Assembly: GCA_008360955.1 (NCBI GenBank)
Contig: LUCM01007486.1
Location: 99,165-163,164, forward strand
Direction of reading: 5' to 3'
Source of the DNA: Fasciolopsis buskii
Lineage: Eukaryota; Platyhelminthes; Trematoda; Plagiorchiida; Fasciolidae
DNA: 64,000 nucleotides
The notes below the pieces were generated by a model. The model was given only the letters and a program-made list of their open reading frames with translations, did no database searches and was not told the DNA's origin. Positions 35,596-47,600 of this stretch are shown in pieces (positions within the stretch are counted from its first letter, which is position 1; each line of letters starts with the position of its first letter). The position numbers were made by a program, and so were the translations under genes.

Positions 35596-36345
35596 GTCAG
35601 CCTCAGAATCTCGGTTCTTTCAATTTGCACACTACCTTTCAGGCCGGCCAACAAACACGGTTGGCTCTGACAGTGGATTCACGTCCACTGAGATCTGTTT
35701 CGGCAGTGAAACACCAATTCTGAATTCGACTAGCATAATTGAACTAACTGCGCCTAATATCTAATCAAGATATTCCCTGAGAACCTGAGGATAGCTGTGT
35801 TCAACACAGCTTGTTCGTCATTTCGGCACACGCCCCAACAGACTGCAGCCCTTATATGCCGAGAGACACGGATTGTGATTAATTCGTCACTCTTTTTTGG
35901 AAGACCAAAGTCTATGATATTAAAGTAGCAGCAAGAAATTTTAATGTACAAGTTGAAAAACTTAATGCGTCGGAAATATGTTCACTTCGGGCCTTCACTT
36001 CGCCTGCACATAAAAACAGATACCAGGGAAAGGATTCTCTAACTTCGTGCGGGAAATAACTTTTTCTTGACTAGCACGAATTTCCGACACTGTTCGCGTC
36101 GCACAGCGACGTGGTGCTCTAACTCGACAGATACTCTGAGTCAGATCGCCCATATTGCAATAAGGTACCGTTGGCGCAGTTCTGTCCAGAACTGGAGATC
36201 GTACTGGACCACGTAGGTCGAATCGGACCATGCGTCAGTTTTAATGCGATTTTTGCTTTAGTTCGCCGGACATGGAAGCAGGGCACAAACCCGACTGGCC
36301 GTCGAATGTCTGTTTGATTCGACTGTTCACAAGAGCTATGAGCAG
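35596..36345 (+). pseudogene. RTE endonuclease domain remnant
   Basis: Frame 35481-35723 contains LGSFNLHTTFQAGQQTRLAL, the start of the RTE endonuclease. Next, in other frames, come ISAHAPTDCSP (about 35820-35852, the SAYAPT box), VAARNFNVQVEKLN (about 35922-35963, where the catalytic GDFN box has become RNFN), then TNFRHCSRRTATWCS, QIAHIAIRYRWRSS (about 36142-36183; D of the usual QIDHIAI lost) and SDHASV (about 36220-36237, the final SDH box, kept). The loss of two acidic residues and several stops show that the nuclease is dead. Part of the middle of the domain appears deleted between about 35724 and 35815. Confidence 0.85.
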
Positions 36346-36589
36346 AAACTATCCGATGAAGTGAAAACTTCGACGAGCACCATTGTAGACGATCAGCGCT
36401 TGAATGAAATCAAGTAGACGATGCACTTGGCAGCAGAATTCGTCCGTTGCCTCTGGACCTAATGAAGCAAAAAATGTCAGCTCCATAACAGTAAAAGTAA
36501 AACAAAGATTGGATCGTTGGGCTGACCAGTTCAAGGATCATTTTAGCTAACTTATTTAGGCCGATGTATGCGGCCGCAAATCCTTGAGA

Positions 36590-37400
36590 GTTTCATTTGA
36601 CGTCCCAACGGAAGTGGAAGTAGAGTCGAATATTCGACTTCGGAAGAAAGGGAAAAGCAGCTGGTGTCGACGAACGTTCCTCAATTCTTTTCAAATTCGG
36701 TAGAGAAGCCATGATGAAATCGTATACCTCTTTGATACGGGATGTTTGGAATGAAGAACGTATTCCGTTATCCTGGGGTGAGTCACTGATTGTACCCCTC
36801 TTCAAGAAAGGGCACACAGAAAGACTGTAGCAGTCACCATGGGATTAGTTTAATTCCGATAGTCAGCTTTGATAATGCTGCGTCGCTTCACACCGATCCG
36901 CGAGATTAACATCCGGGAACAGCAAGCTGGATTTCTTCTAGGTCGAGGTTGCATTGACCAGATATTCACTCTTCGGGGGTTACTGGAAAAGCCCAAAACA
37001 CACCGCCCTACAGTCGTAGTCTTTCTCGACTTGAAGGACGCTTTTGACTCCTTGGGTCGGACAGCATTATTCAGTGATCTGCACCGGAGTGGAATGCCAA
37101 CGAAGTTTGTTAACCTGTTGCGAGCATTGTACCTACACACCTATGGTCGCGTGAAGGTGTACGGAGAACTATTGAGGTCGTTAAGTACTACTGGCGGCGT
37201 CCCATCTCTTCGTTCCTATTCAACTTAATCATAAACAAGGTGATGGGAGATGTTTTTGGAAGTCTCTAAGATTTAAAAATTGTACTGGAAAATGGGAGAA
37301 GCTATGTGAGCACGATTACGCAGAAGACGTTGTGTGCCTGTTCGAATCTGCGGACCATGATTAACGGGCACTAGATAGACTCTCGAGATCGGTTTCTCGG
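36590..37400 (+). pseudogene. RTE reverse transcriptase domain remnant
   Basis: RKGKAAGVDERSSILFKFG and LSWGESLIVPLFKKG (36640-36815) begin the domain. After a frame change, 36869-37228 is open for 119 codons with EQQAGFLLGRGCIDQIFTLR and VVFLDLKDAFDSLGR (motif A; catalytic Asp at 37028-37030). Motif B is damaged: GGV is followed directly by PISSFLFNLII in another frame, missing the RQGC residues. Motif C reads YAED at 37317-37328 instead of YADD, so the first of the paired catalytic aspartates is Glu. The element therefore lacks a working RT even if its frames were open. Confidence 0.92.
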
Positions 37401-37406
37401 TTTGGC

Positions 37407-38159
37407 ATGTGCTTTGCACTTTCAAAGTGCAAAGTGCTGTTACAGGACTGGATGGCAGTAGTCCCGAATTCGATACTGGATAAGGAGGAACTGACGATTG
37501 TTGACCGTTTCACTTACCTTGGCAGCTGCGTGTCGAACGATGGTAGCTCTGCAATGGAGGTGAATACACGTATATCGAAGTTTCGAGCAGCCTACGCTGG
37601 ACTGGAGCACTTGTGTCGTCGGCCTGATATTTCACTGAAGTTGAAAGATCGTATGTACTGTGCTGCAGTGCGTTCAGTTCTGTTGTACGGTTGCGAGACG
37701 TGGAGTATGCGTGTAGGTGATGTTCGTCGGTTGGAGGTTTTCGACAACCGATGTTTACGTGGTATGGCTAGGATTGGATGGAATGACCGAGTGACTAATG
37801 TGGAGGTCAGGAATCTAATACTAGCTGCCTGTCCTCAGAATACATCTTAACATAACAAGTTCTGCAGACTACGTTGGTTGGGCCACGTGTTGCGTATTAC
37901 GAACATTCATCTACCATACCGTACCCTATTTTATGTTCCTCCCAAGGAATGGAAAAAACCATGTTGGGGCCAACAGATGGCGTGGCAACATGGAATGTGA
38001 AAATGTACAGCCAAGTTAGGTAAAGCAAGTGTATCACGTCTTCGTGTTTGGGGTTCAAAAATTTCCTCAGCTGGTTGGCTGGAGACACTTAAGGATATGG
38101 CAGCAAACCGTGATCAGTCACGATTCTATTATCAGTTCCTGTCGAACCCGTATGATTGA
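37407..38159 (+). pseudogene. RTE C-terminal domain remnant
   Basis: This part is in one frame for 250 codons, interrupted only by a TAA at 37848-37850 and a TGA near 38000, and ends at the TGA 38157-38159. It reads VDRFTYLGSCVSNDGSS, RAAYAGLEHLCRRPDISLK, VRSVLLYGCETWSMRVGDV, NRCLRGMARIGWNDRV and RLRWLGHVLRI, the full set of blocks that follow the RT in RTE proteins. Its role in live elements is not well defined; it is thought to bind RNA or DNA. It is far better preserved than the endonuclease. The palindrome GCACTTTCAAAGTGC near 37418 lies at its start. Confidence 0.92.
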
Positions 38160-38361
38160 TAGGTGCTTTTCTGATATTAGGGTATATTGTATTTTGGCCG
38201 CCTCAGCCTTCTTATCTCTTTCATTGTATGAAGATCTACTCTGTGTTCCCCTTGGCTGTTCACTCTATTTATAGAACCATGTGTCTCTGAGGAAAATCAG
38301 CGATCAATATGGCCTGATTTGCCGTCTTACGCTAAACGACAATGTTGATTATAATAATAAT

Positions 38362-41300
38362 GAACAATGTACAGAAACTACTGTGTCAAACAGCTCTTGC
38401 AATAAAACCTCATTACTAGCCAATGAAATTAACCCAAACCTATGGGTAATTCTGGCTATAGGTAACTGTTCTCAAGGCCTTTCCATTCATGGGACATTAC
38501 GAGCTCGGAAATTATGGCAGCTTTGACGGATTTGTATTTGTTTCCTTCTCTACAGTAGGTTAGAAAATTTACATTACCGAATACTATGGGGCAAGTGATA
38601 GACGCTCCTGTCAGAATTTTCTGCCGGGAAAACTATTAACGACCATGTTAACAAGAACTTCTAGAACACAAACTGTAGGCTTGGTGGACGTTTGTCTTTT
38701 GTCACTTTTATATGCTCTGAAATGGATGCAAGTAAGAAAATAATAATCAACCCAAATAAAAGACATTTGTACTATCTTTGTCTTTCCGTTATTGGCTGCT
38801 TTCACATAATTATCTTTAAGTCAAAAGATGATGAGCACCAGGTTGATTTGACTGAATGACTGAATGACTGACTGACTGGATGATAATTGAGTTTATAATG
38901 TGGTTTACGGCTCAACAGGTTCAGATGCTCACTGTGTACGAAGGAAGAACAAACATCGCAAACCTATTCTCTGCTCGAATGAATTCGATTGCGCTATTGT
39001 TAATGGTGAACCGATACGTGTCTTTCTTTATAATAGAAAAAAGAGGAACACTTGTTTAACAGGATCATAGTGTCATCAAAAATTTATGAGGCGTCAATTT
39101 TATAAGTCAAATCTATAATGAATGACCACTATATTTTTACAAGGTCACAAGAGGAGGGTGACTGAGAGGTACCGATTAATTTTAATTTCCGAATGAGGGA
39201 AAACCTGTTCACTCTAAGCTATTCTATTCAAATGTGTTATATACAAGCACTGGAAAGAGCTCACTTTGGTCACTTTGTGCTTTATTTCAAGCTTTGACGC
39301 AGCAATTCTAAATAAATTTTCGCCCGTGCATTGCAAATAAATTTTGGCTAATTTTGCAATTAACACGGAGTAGCTGAAATTAAATGTAAAGATAAACCCT
39401 CAAAATCGTGGTTGTTTAGACTACACAACCATTATTGTCACGTGTTATTTTGCGGCATAGACTTTTCACCTACGTAATTATCAACTTATGTGGTACATGC
39501 CGGAACTATGAGACTAACCACTTTTTAATATTCGTTTGCATCTTTTTATTTATTATTTTACCGGTTTATAATGTTTCAGAAAGCATTTCGCAACCCCGGA
39601 GCAGGTCACTGACCGACAGTTGGTAGAATTGAACTCATCGTTTTCACATCCAAGTCACATGGGCAGCGTTGTTATTATCACAACGTACATGTGAAACAGA
39701 GGCCGTCCGACCAATAGTCCAATACTGCGCACCAGGCAAAGTTAATTTATGGATTTACAAATGAATCTGAGTATTATATTAATGGATGAGAAAATTCGGG
39801 CAAGACTTCTTTTCCAGTCGGGAAGTGACTGCGACTACAACGTTAGTTAAGGGATTTTCACCGTTATAACATGCCTGTTAGCTATATTTTACGAAACAAA
39901 TTGTAAAATAATAAGAAAACCAAATATACCGCCCTTGCTGCAGTTGTTAATTTTGGCAGCTTATTCACAAATAAACTGCTAATATAACCATCTCAAAAAA
40001 TAACTATGCTTTGGTCAAAGTTGTTCATTGCAAGAAAAAAAGCATAAATCTCCTACTCTTTGCCGGTGTACATAGGTAAGATGTAAAAGGGGCGTATGCC
40101 ATTGCTTGTGAGTAGTTAAAAGGCACGAGAATTTTATGGTGAAAGTGGTGAAGGCCTGATTTATATTGCTAATTATTATTTTGTTTCGGACTGAACGTCT
40201 CAGCACTAAAGGCGATGATCGTTAGTCGATGAAAACCTGAAGCAAAAATCTGATTGGTGCCTTCGTATTTGGGTCACAGCACCATTTCATTTCGGAAATT
40301 TGATTGACCTCGTCGTGGACAAAAATATCATTCGCGGATGCCATCGATTAAGAAGTGCGACTAATCAGTGTTCATGGGTTTATTATCTCGATCAGGTTAT
40401 TATTTATCAAAATTTAGTCCATCTTAATTGCTGATCAAACGCACAATGATGTTTTGCGCTAGTTCGCGGATTCCAGTATCAAGGACAACGGGTATAATTT
40501 TCAACATTTTTCTTCCCGAAAGGATCAATTACCTAGTCAATGGGACGGCACAAACTGTCTACGGTTAACTGTGTCCAACTGAAGAACGACCATTTGAGCG
40601 AGAAGTTCGCTATCACCATCAAGCACTTGACCTTGTTCAGTTCGTCGATCTTTTGCAAACCGCCTATAACATCTCGTCTTGACATTTTATGCTTACTAAG
40701 TGCTGCACCTTTGTACTCAGGAGTAAGTTAAAACTCTAGGAAGTGCGGTGAAATTGAACGCATTGTCAGTCCCAGACGACAGAACCATACCAACAAATGC
40801 TGCTGAGTTCACCAGCCTTGATGAGTGCACCCGATGCACGACAACTTTCTTAACGTTTGAAAAAAATAGCAAGATGACATGCTTATTGTTTTGGCAAGCT
40901 GAAACCCGTCTTTGACGGCAACGGGCTGTCAACTATTCTGTATTATTTTTGGAAGACTAACTATCTAAACAAGGTGAGTGAGGTGCGATGAGAATTGTAA
41001 TGTGTATTTGCGAGCGCAATAATTGAAATTCCAAGGTTTGTTTCGGTAAGTGTTTAATCACGAAGACAATAAGATAGATTTATTTTAAGAAAGAGAAATT
41101 GTCGCTGGTTCAGCTTGTGTATGCAAAATACCGTTAACCATTATTGAACACTGACGTTGCTGCAATGAAAATCGCACGGATCCTGAGGAAAATATTAAAG
41201 TGGGATGGGATTTTTTCACTTACATAATTTTTGTTGCCTTTCAAGTGGCATGGAATTATCCACTATGATTTATTGATGCTCGATTTAATTTTAGGTTAGT

Positions 41301-42795
41301 AGGTGACCTTTACGCGCATCTGTTTAGTTCGTGTGAAAAACCAGTGTTCAAGAATGCATATTTAGTGACATCCAGTTGGTGAGCAAACCTGGGAAAAACG
41401 ATTGGCTTGAACATCGTCGTGGTAAAGCAGTCCTAGCGGCCATCCACGATTGACGAATCTTCACTGCATGCCGCATCTCGTACTCGGACTGATGTTGCTG
41501 ACCTACAGCGGTGTATGGCAAACTAAAGGACTCATATCACAGGCTTTATATAATATTATATCATAAAGACAATCTCCGACTCTCCACGTTGGTTTGTAAG
41601 TCTGTCTAAAATCATTTGATTAGCCATCTTCGCCATTCACTCTTCTCCCGCCACAAAAGATTTCCGCCCCCATTTTGGATGTCCCTATTTCTGTTCATTT
41701 TAGATGGCTTGCGAAATATTGATATGGTGTTTGACTGCATCATTTCTCGTTTTGTTTTGGAATTAAAACCGAATTTGTCGAAAGTATATGTAACTATGTT
41801 TGACCATGTAGGATTTTCGGGCCGACGAGAATGAAATCTCAAATACCAGTAAGCTGTCAGTTCCTAAGTAGGATCTGCTCTTTCCAGCAAAAGCAAGACA
41901 GTCTTAACATTTCAATTTCCATATTTTCTAAAGATTCAAAAATACGGAGCTAGTTATGTTTTTGGAAACACTTCATTACAAAGTACCTGAGCACACGCTT
42001 GTTGCAATCTTAAGTCTTTTTCATGCGCTGGTCACTATTTATGGATGTACAACCGTTCGCAGCTCAGTCTTGAGCCCAGCTTCCAGATGAGGTGTGCCCC
42101 AAGGGGGATATATGCTGAAGGCACAATTGCTCAAGTTTGTTTGACGATTTTCTACTTCATTCTGATGAGTTCTCAAATACATTTTTAGCCGATACGTGCT
42201 CTTAGACAGGCAAATCCCCAATGATATTGACGCACTCGTTTTGTCTATAATAAGCATCCCCAGCACACTTTTAATCCGTCCTGTCATTAGAGAGGAAAGT
42301 TTTCTGTGTCCGTCAGGGATAAAACGTTTTAGGAGTAATAGATTGGGAACTAAGTAATTAAGAGGCAGAACAGGAAATTTATTCGCCAGGACTATTTGTG
42401 TTCCTGACGAAAAGCAGAACTTGATTTGATACGGTGGGACTTGGGCTGATTAGGCATAAAACGTCACACAGTTCCACGTGTGAAATGCATTTTTTGAAGA
42501 TTAATCTATATTGAATCACGGTTCTGTCTTCGGCAAAATCAGTAACACAATCAGTTAATCTAAATGTGACTTATGAGATAGTTTAGAACTTAATGGCTTA
42601 AAGTATCATGTACATTGTCTCACTTACAATGCTGAATTACATTTACATTCCTTGTATGTAGCTGGCCGACTTGGAATTTCAATGTTCTTCAGGAAATATC
42701 ATCTGTACATCCATGAACAAACAGGATTGTTTATAACATATCTCATCCTTTGTATTTCACTTTTTCGCTAACTCCTGGCTTTCAAGAATGGGGTC
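38362..42795. other. Stretch without recognised gene
   Basis: Only short open frames are present. A short TGAC-type tetranucleotide run lies at 38847-38883. No transposon domain, tRNA or exon signal is convincing. Confidence 0.45.
38847..38883. repeat. Imperfect (TGAC/TGAA)n microsatellite
   Basis: TGACTGAATGACTGAATGAC followed by TGACTGACTGG forms a short tetranucleotide run with eight-base periodicity in its first half. Confidence 0.65.
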
Positions 42796-42804
42796 ACGAT
42801 TATT

Positions 42805-42860
42805 TTCAAGGTGTTGAGCGGACAACTGACCGGAGGTCATAGGATTCGAATCCTCCAATG
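42805..42860 (+). repeat. Weak tRNA-like segment with palindromic B box
   Basis: AGGATTCGAATCCTCC at 42841-42856 contains a perfect B box inside a 14-bp perfect palindrome (AGGATTCGAATCCT). GGTGTTGAGCGG upstream is a poor A box. A decayed SINE head or tRNA fragment is the most likely reading. Because the palindrome gives a B box on both strands, the orientation is not certain. Confidence 0.35.
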
Positions 42861-44515
42861 TTTCACTTTTTATCTTCGTTTGTTTTAGAGCAGGCCAGGA
42901 GTCCATTGACGACTTATGCAGTGAGAATATTTACAAATACTAACCACTGAACTAGTTCGTTCGAAGAAATGGTAAGTTGCAGCAACGGTGACCTAGACAT
43001 TACCAGAGGGTTTACCATATACGTGTTGGGTTGCCACTATGATTGTTATGTATTTAATAGTGACTGATGAAGACGCTATATCAAACAATGAATCCCTGAT
43101 AGTCAACTCAGCTGGCGCATTGGATGAGATTTAAAAGGTATCATTTTAGGTTGACATCTCTGCTCCAGCGCAGTTGATACGCGTTGCTGACGCGTTATGA
43201 GGAGAACAAATCTGTTGTACTTATTCAATTTTCCAGTGTTGAATTGGACATAGATGATTTATAAAGCGTCAGATGGATTAATTTGCTAGCCATTCGTCTT
43301 TGACTTGGACATCACGCCTCGTTATTCAGTGAAATTATCTACAACTTGTTGGTTTTGAAGATGCACTTTTTTATGCACAAGAAGACCGAATAAGCTGTGT
43401 AGAGTAATGCTATCAATAAAAGTTCATCTCAAAATCATCAGCCAAATTTACCTCAATTTTATGTCCAATATGTGCGAAGGTTATTAGCGCAAGTCCAAGG
43501 GACTTCATGAAAGTTCAAATATTATGAATTTTATCTCGAAAGTGAAACTGACAGCCACGAGTTACCACGATTTCCTTCCAAATTCCAGATAAATAAAGGC
43601 CCATGAAAAATAAGACACTGTTTTTATAGGCATGTTTTTCAACTATTCTCTTTATCCAATCGAAAATGGATTGTGAGTCTTAGCCGGACCTAAATTCAAT
43701 TAGGAAAATCGCCCGATTTATTATGTACGCTGGCCAGGTTTCTCAAGCCCTAAGTAGATGCACCTATTTTTCGGATTTCCCATATGCTTGCCCAGACTTA
43801 TGGGTGTGACAAAGCGGAGCAGTGGAAAGTGAGAGGTAACTGAGTCTGTAGTTTCCTTTTTACTTTTTTACTAATTAACACTAGGGATTTGCACGGTTGT
43901 ATGCTTGTCACAGCTGGCCGGTTGGATTCTGATTTCTCAAAAAATCCCTCGATGTTCTGCAGACAAATCCGTTCAGATTATTATTAAATCCAGCATTTTG
44001 TGGCAGCAGACTGGTGTTTTTTTCATTTTCGCCTATAATCCTCGGAGCTTTTCACCTTTGGGATCAAAATATCGGAAAATTCAGACACTATTAGTCTGAG
44101 ATTTGTTGTTCCTCTACTTACTACGTAATGCACATTTTGCTGTGTGAACACAAATGACTGTCAGCAGTATTAGTGTTGAAGACAAAATCCCTTTGTTCGT
44201 ATGTTCAAAGGACGCGGACTACTAAGAAGGAAGCGCTTTGTGCTCGAGATCGGTCAATCCATCAAAGCAATATTAACTGAAGCAAATCCCTATGCCTTAC
44301 AGTCTGAGTAGTCGCCATAATAAGGTCGTGAGATAAGATATTGCTAGTCTGTGGGTCGCTGTTTGTGAATTTCCGAAACCGTATACATGTACAGCTGGAA
44401 CAGTTAGGTATGATTACCGTTGTCATTGCATATATAACTGAGTAATTTGATTACATTGATAAATCCACTGAATTTAGACGACAACCTTTGCTCTTGGTAC
44501 TTGTTCCGCTTACAG
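42861..44515. other. Stretch without recognised gene
   Basis: No motif, RNA or repeat is recognised. Open frames are under 70 codons. Confidence 0.45.
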
Positions 44516-44618
44516 TTCAACTTTGGATATATGATCTCCGATGCAGGATGGGATGTAGAAGTCGGGCGCAATCGTTTGAACACAGATGGAGATTGGAGGA
44601 GGTATTTAGGGTCATACA
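44516..44618 (+). CDS. Candidate internal exon (34 codons), product unknown
   Basis: A pyrimidine-rich acceptor (GTTCCGCTTACAG) is followed by 103 nt and then GTGAGTG, a strong donor. The open frame gives 34 codons plus one base: FNFGYMISDAGWDVEVGRNR and then LNTDGDWRRYLGSY. The composition (many charged and aromatic residues, few of the Leu/Phe/Ile runs that AT-rich chance frames give) looks more like real protein than nearby frames. I do not recognise a family. The frame is open 23 codons upstream and 16 downstream as well, which is compatible with chance. Confidence is limited because one short exon cannot be tied to neighbours. Confidence 0.33.
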
Positions 44619-47600
44619 GTGAGTGCCTTCAGCATTATTCATTTTCTTATCAACTCAGATTTCTTTGATTCCAGCCTCTCAGTGAATTTCGTTAGATTAC
44701 AACATCCGAATCAATAAGACCGAACTTATTCATCACCATATGTTCTCACATGGTGTTCAGTTGAATATTTCCGGCTTATTAGAAAAGTACCATTAGTCGA
44801 ATAATTTTATCAACAAAACTATTATCCGTTTTAAATTAAATCAGCGAAGGATACAGGAGCATAAAATGTTTATGGAAGGTTGGATGAGTAGTCTTTGGAT
44901 TGGAAAAGGTTTGGAAACAAGATGATTGTAGATAGAGCGCCATTCTGCAAAATTGATCCACTCCCTACTGAATTGACCCAAGCGAATAATAGCACATAAT
45001 GCTTGAGCAATGAACACAATGAACTACTGTAATTATTTTGCATCCAAAATTTACTGAAATCCAGACAGACAACCAGAGCCTTTCATACTGATTCCGCTTA
45101 ATTACTACGAAATATGCAAGGAGTAAATTTCTCGCTTTTTCAATAGTCAAGCTTTGGGTAGCTATACTAATGCTAAATGTGTACAGTCTGCAAGTTTTGC
45201 AATGCACTTGACCGACTGATTCCGATAATCATTTCCACTAATTTGGCGTATTCGAGACCACCGGACCGTTGTAACACCGGACGCTGAAACACTATCAGTG
45301 GGCACTTAGTCACAAAAATGTTATCTGACATTTGTCAAATAAAAAGAGAGATTCAATGTTTCGGAGAAACAAAGTCTATTATGGCAATTATCTAAACAGT
45401 CGGTCGACTAAAATTGCAAAATGTTGAGACTATCTGATCGAAATGGGTTTTCCTCGGTCTCACGGAAGAAAACGTCATGCTGAAGATTGCTGAAGTTTTG
45501 GGAATTTTGAAAATCACACCAAAATTTCTTGGTACAGACACGAAATTTCCGTCGTACTCATTTTCGTTTCAGTGAACTGAACAAAAATGCCAGAAACGCT
45601 AAAAACTGAGCGCGAGAGAAAAATGAGCTGAATGGGCCTTTTGCTTTCAAATGTTTACTTCTGTATTCCCGTAGCGCGGTAACGAAGCAAAAATGTAGAA
45701 GATTTTCGGATAAACTGGTGTGATGGATAACTTCTTTGATTGTAGTTCAGTGGATTGGTACGCCAGATTGGGCAATTCAAGAATCGTGCATAACTTGTTC
45801 AACGAAGCCAAAGGTGGATTTGTAGGTCCATTACATGATGAGAGAATCTGAGAGGCACCGAATTACTGGCGTGATATTTACTTGATGACGTACATATATT
45901 TATTACAGACCGTATCTGAGGAGAATAAACTGTTGTATAGTGTGAGGTATGTTTTTTGTACTCAGTCGATTGCAGACCAGCATAATCTTGATTATAGATT
46001 GTTTCACGCAGTCCTGGTTACCATTACATGGCGGAATAGCAGCAAACATGGATACGCAGTCCTCAGTCACCACCAGTAACCAGAGCCAATGTACAAGAAA
46101 AATGAATGTTTACCATCAGTGGCCGATTTAAACCATCAAAGATCACCGGTTTACAAACGTGAAATATGTAGTTTAGCATAAAAATTGAAGCCGGTGAAAA
46201 CTGTTTGCCACTGTTTACTAGCAGATGGTGACCTTACCCATTTATGCTTGATGTGGGGATTTTAAGTTATCTTTAGCATAATTAGAATCTGCTGTGCATG
46301 GAGATTCTGCTGAGTAAAGTTTGTATTCGCAGTTCCGTGTTCCGTTTGGATCGTGAATCGTAGTTTAGGTTGTCATTACATAGTCGTGAATTAAGTAATT
46401 TAGGAGTTCTCAGTCATGTAATGGATTACTGCAGCATGACTGAATGCCTAAATCGTGCCTACATGGGAACTACTAATAAACTTAATAAACTGCATGTTTT
46501 TTTGTTTCATTGTCTGTTTCGGTTTAGGTTCTGCTTTCTAGCTTGATAGTAGACTGAAAACATTTCTTTCACGATGGCCGATTTTTTATAAAAAATAGCG
46601 TTTCAAACATTTAGGTAATAATAGTAAGACGTATCGCAGATTTGTTTCCAGGAGAACAAATCAAGTATTGCCTAGGCACATGCGCTTTTTAACTCTCGCT
46701 TCTAGTGCGTTTTATGCACTGAGATGAAAATATCTTCCGTGACATTTCATATTGAAAGTTGGGACATCAGTCTGTAATGATTACGAGGAACAACAGACGT
46801 GACCCTCTAACGTTAGTTGCACAACTCACCAAATACTGTCTGTCTTGCAAAGTAGACATGTTCCTGTTCTAGTCTATCGATTGGTTTCATTCACAACTTT
46901 ACTGTGGAGGCAAACAGCATAGCGGAAGAAAGAATGAATGACATTTATGAAGCATTTCAACCAGATTAGACGTTCCTTACTGGTGGCTGGATTTCGCATT
47001 CAGTTTGTCCCTCGTGGATTCTTCAAACGCTCCAGATTCTATTTGCCTTGAGTGACGCAACCGGTTTTAGCATGTAAGTTAAGCACACGAAAGTCATTTT
47101 CCAAATTTTGCCCCTTCTATCAAAGAATCACGATATTTGGAGGTCGGCTAACTTTTACCAACCTGTATGGTTGCCTTTATGTCCAAGGCCTTCGACAATT
47201 TCCGTCCTATAGACACCCCAGGTTGGACACAGTGAATGTGCACCGCTGAAGATTCCAAACAGTGACTAACTAAATTTATGGTCCTTTGGTTGGTTTCTAG
47301 TTGTCGTTGATATCACATGATGAAAATTCTCGTGCTGTTACCAGAACCAAAATGGACATTCATGGAACCCGCGGAAGAAATCACCAGTTCGTTGTTTAGC
47401 TATTAGTTGATGATTTATTTTTGACCTTGTGATTAATGGAATCTTTTTGGATAAAAATCAGTCTCACCAGAGTAACTGGATGAAGAATACGATTGAAAGA
47501 CGAACTTGTTTCACCAGAATGAGATAGCTATCACGTTCTGTACTAATCGTATCCAGCAAGCTGTGGGATATTTCCCGCTGAAAAAGGTGTAACCCTTGTA

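Larger units (their letters stand above)
35481..38361 (+). mobile_element. RTE-clade non-LTR retrotransposon, near full-length but dead
   Basis: The plus strand reads through endonuclease (about 35600-36330), linker, reverse transcriptase (about 36600-37400) and the RTE-type C-terminal domain (37407-38159) in the expected order. A 3' leader-like tail ends in an ATAATAATAAT run near 38347-38361. Live RTE elements encode one protein of roughly 900-1000 residues; the span here is about that size, with small internal deletions. The sequence style (GRGCIDQIFTLR, VFLDLK.AFDS, SVLLYGCETW) is that of RTE elements abundant in flatworms. Stops and frame changes are scattered along the whole ORF, and key active-site residues are mutated, so the copy is old. 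Confidence 0.92.

Noticed and set aside
42155..42185. Another hammerhead (CTGATGAGTTCTC)
   Set aside because: The GAAA box, stem III and a second stem I strand are absent.
45909..45946. 38-nt micro-exon between good splice signals
   Set aside because: It is too short to judge coding content; splice-like strings of this kind are frequent in AT-rich DNA.
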